64,000 nt of DNA, from positions 145,295,206 to 145,359,205 of the forward strand of contig CM075650.1 in NCBI GenBank assembly GCA_037953625.1. The letters are read 5' to 3'. Numbering within the stretch: the stretch's first letter is position 1; the number at the start of each line of letters is the position of its first letter. The stretch comes from Crotalaria pallida (lineage: Eukaryota; Streptophyta; Magnoliopsida; Fabales; Fabaceae). Below, piece by piece: positions 59,144 through 64,000 of the stretch. Below the pieces are notes generated by a model. The model made no database searches, was not told the origin of the DNA, and saw only the letters and a list, made by a program, of their open reading frames with translations. The translations under genes were made by a program, and so were the position numbers.

Positions 59144-62100
59144 ATATGGGTCAGCTTATTTATTTGTGAGCTTATAAAAATAATAACTTCATTAATTACG
59201 ACACTCACTTCTATTGATTAAAATTTTAAAATCAATGCATATTGATTAAAAAAACCCAAAAAAAAGTCTTGTATATATGTTTATGTTTGACAATTTTAAT
59301 CTACTATATATATATATATGTATATATATATACATATATATAAAGACGCATATTTGAGGCACCATGTTTGTTGAAGAAATTTTCTAGGCACCACATTTGT
59401 TGGAGAAATTTTCGAGGCACCACGTTTGTCGTTGAAGCTTTCCTCGTACCAGAGCGATGATAGGTAGATAATCATTATCTCCAACCAAAATTAAAATTTA
59501 AAACTAAATAAATTATTCAAGTTTTTCAAATCATTATCTGCACGTGAAATCATTATCCTCAATTTATATTAAAAAAAAAAAGAAAAAAAAGAAATCACTA
59601 TCTTCAACAAAAATATTAAAATTTAAAATTAAATAGATTATTCACGTTTTATAATAAGTTTTCCAAATTATTATGTATAATATGATTTGATTTTATGCTT
59701 CATATGAGTATTTTTTTCCATCTTTAAATCTCTCTCTTCTCCCATTATTTTGTCCTTCAATTTTTCTCATCTTAAATTATATTATTTATATTTTCATGGT
59801 TTGATTAATATTATTTGTTTTTGTTATTTTCTTCTTGCTGTTAAGAAGTTGTTGTTAGTGTTGGTGATGCCGGTGTAGCGACTAATTTCTTTGAAGTTTT
59901 GGGCTTATTGATTATTGCTTATTGATTGATTGTTTAAATTGTTTATTTATAATTTATAAATTATGAATTTATTTTCAAGTTCAATCAGAAGGGTCGCATA
60001 TTTACAAGGTAGAGAGGAAATTGAGAAAAGATGGATTTAGTCAGGTTTTTTTTGTTGGCTATTGCGTTCGGCAGACCTTAAAGTTATGAAGGTAAGTTTA
60101 TCTAATTACTTTTTGGTTTTGTGTGTTTTAGGAATTGATGTAGTTTTGACTTTTGAAATTGATTTGGTTTGAGGTTGATTTCTACCTTACATGTTTCAGG
60201 CGGGTCTTAAATTTGAACATAGAAACATTAAAGGATTTAAACTATATTTCATTACTATTCACCTTTTGCTATTAATAAGAATCACTTTTGGTGATTGATA
60301 ACTTTTTCTTGAAAGGTCTAGAACAAAAGAAATAATTATATATATTTCAATTTTTTTTGTGATTTCTTTGGATGAGCATTTTTTAGAATTTATGATCTTC
60401 AATTTCAAAAGAAGACTTAAACAAGAAATATTATATTTCTTGGATGATAGATATTATTATTTTTTAATTGTGAATTCTTTTCTATTTTTTTGTATTTTTT
60501 TTAATTATGAACTCTTTTATATTTTTTTATTGCAATTTTGAAGAATTCCAAAAAAATATATGTTGTTGGCTGTTTTCGTTGTTGCCGTCAACGTTGTTGT
60601 TGTCATCGTTGTCGTTGTCATTGTCGTTGTTGGTTGTGGTTGTTGTTGTCATCATCGTTGTTGTTGTCATCGTTGTCGTTGTCGCTGTCATGATCTTTGT
60701 TGTTGACTTTTAAATTTTTTAATCATCGTTACGAGACAAAAGGAATATAAAAAAATCATACCTCTATTCTGTCAATGTGATTGAAGGAGGGAAAAACAAC
60801 GAGAGGCTAGCCTCCAACTCAAAGCATGTTAGTATGGATTTGACTAGCGAAAATTTAAGCCAATAAATATGCAAATTTAAGTGTGAACAATATTCATTGC
60901 GCACATGGTGTGACAGATTAGTCTTGGATAGTTTAATGATATTATCCATCGTCAATGTAGTTGAGATGGAAGACTCAAACCTCAATGCATGATCACTTGT
61001 CGGACTTCCAACAGGGGACACTCAACAAAAAGAAAATTATCACATGACATAAAAAGTGTAATTAATAAAGTAATTTATGTTAAATTTGTGTACTTTTATT
61101 TTTCTGTTTGCATTTTAAAGGTATCCTTCTATAATTAAATTTTCATCCATTATCGAGCTATCCGTGATAATTAGAGATAAAATTATAAAAATAATAATTA
61201 ATGTTATATTGATTTTTTAAAAATAATTTATATTATAAAACTTTTTTTTAAACTTATATTCAGAAATGGATAAAATAATTGAAATTTGTAGAAATTCGAC
61301 AACCTTGAACAGCTTTAGTTTTTCTTAGGTCATGCTTTTTGCAAGCCTATATATAATACACCTAAAAGTCCATCATTGTTAATGAAATTTTTTTAGAACA
61401 ATCAGCTTTCAAGTGATGAAGGTGCCTCTCCTAATAAGATTTTTTATTTTTTTTTTAGAAATCGAATCCAAAATTACTAACGGATCCCATTCCTAAAATT
61501 TCAGCTACATCCACAATATTACCTGAGTCAACTCCCATAGTTTGAACAGCTCTAGTTAATTAGTGAACAACATGCAAAACAGCAAAAGTATTTCCACATA
61601 TCCGGCCTCTTGGTGCAATTTATTTGGATAGCGATAATGACGGCTTCTTTAAGAATTTAATTTTAATTTTTGATATTAATTTCAAATTGCTTTTTTATAA
61701 ACTAATACTATATATGTATCTTTTACTTTTTCTATCTTAAAAACAAGATAAATTTTTAAAAATAAAAATAAAAATAAGTAAACATGTTTTTAATATTTTA
61801 TCTAACAAATCAATCAATCATCAATTTGGTAATTTAATTTCATATTTTATTGATTAAAGAATTACACATCATAACATATAATTTCCAAATATTTTCATTT
61901 ATTAATGTGATTTCAATTTGAAATAATTTTCTTTGCAATTAATTTTTTACAATTTTTTGGGATGAAAAGAGCAATTTTTAATTATAATTATAATAATGAT
62001 CACTTTAATAACGCCTCGAAGGAGATTATTAGTTTTTGAGTATCAACCGGATGATATCCTTTGTAAAAAAAATAAAAAATTAATGATCACTTGAAAAATT

Positions 62101-63594
62101 AGAATAATGTATAATATAGTATAACTAATTAGCTCGCGCTTTCTTTTTGTAAGATAAACATTTTCATGAAATCTCAATCAATGCGAGAAGATATTTATGA
62201 AAAAATAAACAAACGTCACTAGCCGAAATTAAATTTACAAAACTAAATTTATTTGGAACCTCAGTTTTTTTCCTTCGTTCTTTGAAGTGGTCATCAAACA
62301 CGATCTTTGGTTGACAGCTTGTAAGATGGAACAGTGAACACCCTTGGTGGGCAATGAAAATAAGCAGTGCTATCATTCTACCCTTTTTTTATGTTTCTTT
62401 CATGTAAAACCCTTATATTTAATAATTGTCATTTTAACAAAATGAATTTGTTTTTAAATAATTGTTATTTTAAAAATTCAATATAATATTAATTACTATT
62501 TTATAATTTTATCTTTAATCTAATTAATAAAACAGATAATATTAAAAAAAAGGATTAATTACTATATATAAATAAAAGGCAAAAGTTGTAAAACAAACAT
62601 TAATTTATTAAAAAACACATTAAAAATATATTTCTTAATGCATATGACATCACCTTAATCGTCAATTATTTTGAAAAGGAAGCAATATAAAACAATACTC
62701 CCTGGAAGTGCATGTAGGAAATATCTCCTAAAATTTTCCTTTAAAAAAAAATCTCCTTAATTAGTTTATGCCAAAAATATTATTACGTAAGCAATGATGT
62801 GAAAATTCAAAGTGCTTGCGACCATTCAGATATTTACAACGCAGATCCGATGGATTATGATATATTCCTCAAGTATTACTCCATCCATTTCATAATACAA
62901 GTTTTTTTTAAAACATTTATATTATTAATATAAAAAAACATTTATATTATTTGAGTATTTATAACTAATATCAAAATCCAAAATATGTTATTTTGAGTAA
63001 ATAATAGTAGGTCATTCAATTTATTTTTTTATTACCTTTTTCATCTTTATCTAAAATGGAAGATATTATATTTGAATATTAGTTATGTCAAAATAATATT
63101 ATTGTTCTTAAAATTATATAGATTAAAATTTATAATTATTATATATTTTTAATTAAATTTTTTTATTTTTTCTCTATTTTATTTTTACTATTTTTTCTAT
63201 ATTTAATTCTTTATTCATCATCTCTTTATAATAATTAAATATGAAATTATAAAAACCATACTGCATGTGTTTTATTAAAAAAAAAATCAATTGAAGCCAA
63301 TGCAATAAAAGAAAATAATTGGAATTCAATGGAAGCAATGCAATAAAAGAAAATAATTGGAATGTTGATTCCTGCATTCATTAGTCCTGTTTTCCATATT
63401 AAAAAGAAGATCCCTCTCCTTAGAATCTGAAACTTCCATAAGCAAAAAACACCCACGAATAAAAGTTCGCCACTGCTCTTTTCTTTTATCTGTTCTTTCC
63501 CTCCTTGCCTCCTTCACATCACACAAAAATTCCACACCCACCTCTCCCAACCAATACCCAAATCAAATTTCACACACATCCTCCTCTTCTCCTC
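59144..63594. other. AT-rich intergenic DNA with microsatellites
   Basis: No gene is supported. It contains a TATATA/TGTATA microsatellite (about 59303-59344). About 30-bp repeats of GAGGCACCA-GTTTGTTG type occur three times (59354-59440). A GTT/GTC-rich stretch lies at about 60570-60710. A possible degraded Stowaway end (ACTCCATCCATTTCATAAT) is at 62878. Confidence 0.6.
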
Positions 63595-63595
63595 T

Positions 63596-63623
63596 GTATA
63601 TAACTATAACTATAAATATAAAC
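63596..63623 (+). promoter_or_regulatory. TATA-box region of the AZG1-like gene
   Basis: TATATAAC and TATAAATATAAA lie 50-75 bp before the ATG at 63672, preceded by a CT-rich stretch (TCCTCCTCTTCTCCTCT). The 5' leader would be short. Confidence 0.55.
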
Positions 63624-63671
63624 CTTAACCAACACAAAAATTAAAAAAGAAACCCCACTCCAACTATCCCA

Positions 63672-64000
63672 ATGGAAATGGAGGCTCCAACACCAAGGCC
63701 CCCACTTCCACAACACCACTCTCAAACAAAGCCTCTCTCTCGTCTCAACTCTTACATAGCCAAAAGTAGAGTCGGCAATTATTTCAAGCTCTCCCAACGC
63801 AACTCCACCTTCACCACCGAGCTTCGCGCCGGCACCGCCACCTTCCTCACCATGGCCTACATCCTCGCCGTCAACGCCTCCATCCTCACCGACTCCGGCG
63901 GCACCTGCTCCGTCTCCGACTGCATCCCTCTCTGCTCAGACTCATCCATCCCTCTCTCTAACTGCACCGGCCCATCCCTCCACGTCATCGAGCCCGACAC
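63672..64000 (+). CDS. AZG1: AZG1-like adenine/guanine permease, 5' part
   Basis: The frame is open from ATG 63672 to the window edge, about 110 codons of a protein that is normally near 580. The N-terminus is Pro/Gln rich. Then come LSRLNSYIAKSRVGNYFKL, NSTFTTELRAGTATFLTMAY, ILAVNASILTDSGGTC, SVSDCIPLC and NCTGPSLHVIEPD. These are the first cytosolic segment, the first membrane helix and the Cys-rich loop of plant AZG purine transporters (NCS2-related). These proteins import adenine and guanine, and cytokinin in Arabidopsis, across the plasma membrane. Codon use is strongly C-ending, unlike the AT-rich surroundings. A second ATG at 63678 is also possible. No intron is needed in the visible part. 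AZG1 rather than AZG2 is my judgement. Confidence 0.9.
   Translation, partial: MEMEAPTPRPPLPQHHSQTKPLSRLNSYIAKSRVGNYFKLSQRNSTFTTELRAGTATFLTMAYILAVNASILTDSGGTCSVSDCIPLCSDSSIPLSNCTGPSLHVIEPD

Noticed and set aside
60764..61021. 85-codon frame on the minus strand
   Set aside because: No motif, no splice partner and no promoter signals; likely chance in AT-rich DNA.
62878..63060. Stowaway MITE suggested by ACTCCATCCATTTCATAAT
   Set aside because: Only one convincing end is visible; the far end is too degraded to call.

Overview
This is nuclear DNA of a flowering plant, a eudicot and probably a legume. The evidence is AT-rich intergenic DNA, genes with many introns, plant transporter families (NPF and AZG), a TIR-NBS-LRR fragment, and plant transposon families throughout. 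The legume assignment is an impression from protein and SINE style and was not tested. Only two host genes look alive. One is a complete four-exon NPF (NRT1/PTR) transporter on the minus strand (20349-22932). The other is the 5' end of an AZG1-like adenine/guanine permease on the plus strand (63672 to the window end). Nearly everything else is nested mobile DNA or fragments of host genes carried by it.

Layout. 1-2640: a LINE reverse-transcriptase pseudogene (minus) split by a long-TIR, MULE-like element (259-1324) that carries the C-terminal end of a TNL resistance gene. 3583 to about 16536: a near-full-length plant Helitron (minus) with a clear 3' hairpin plus CTAG terminus. It carries a decayed RepHel gene, a B3-domain-like gene and an RPA70-like gene. 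17300-20270: a set of MITEs, one of them (hAT type, GC-rich) nested in another. 25690-34345: remains of a Ty3/gypsy element split by a 5.9-kb CACTA element (27825-33714, TSD ATA). That CACTA has no visible transposase but holds exons of two unrelated host genes, a WDR43/UTP5-like gene and a POLLUX/CASTOR-like ion channel gene. 34474-35146: three exons of a YchF-type ATPase. 35971-39756: SINEs, one split by a short non-autonomous LTR retrotransposon (36025-38521, TSD AAGGT). 40436-41372: a hAT-type element. 42785-49060: a second CACTA (TSD CTC) holding an Ulp1-protease exon, five kinesin-14 (ATK1-like) exons, a solo LTR (TSD GTCCT) and a 5'-truncated LINE. 49197-59143: a 9.9-kb retrotransposon with 3.4-3.5-kb LTRs and an apparently non-coding interior (LARD-like, TSD ATATG). 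59144-63600: AT-rich DNA with microsatellites, then the AZG1 promoter.

The main biological point is gene capture. Four DNA elements of three superfamilies (MULE-like, Helitron and two CACTAs) within 50 kb carry host-derived coding sequence with introns, and both CACTAs carry pieces of more than one gene. Boundaries given with target-site duplications were read directly from the sequence. Protein family names come from recognising motifs by eye, without database searches.
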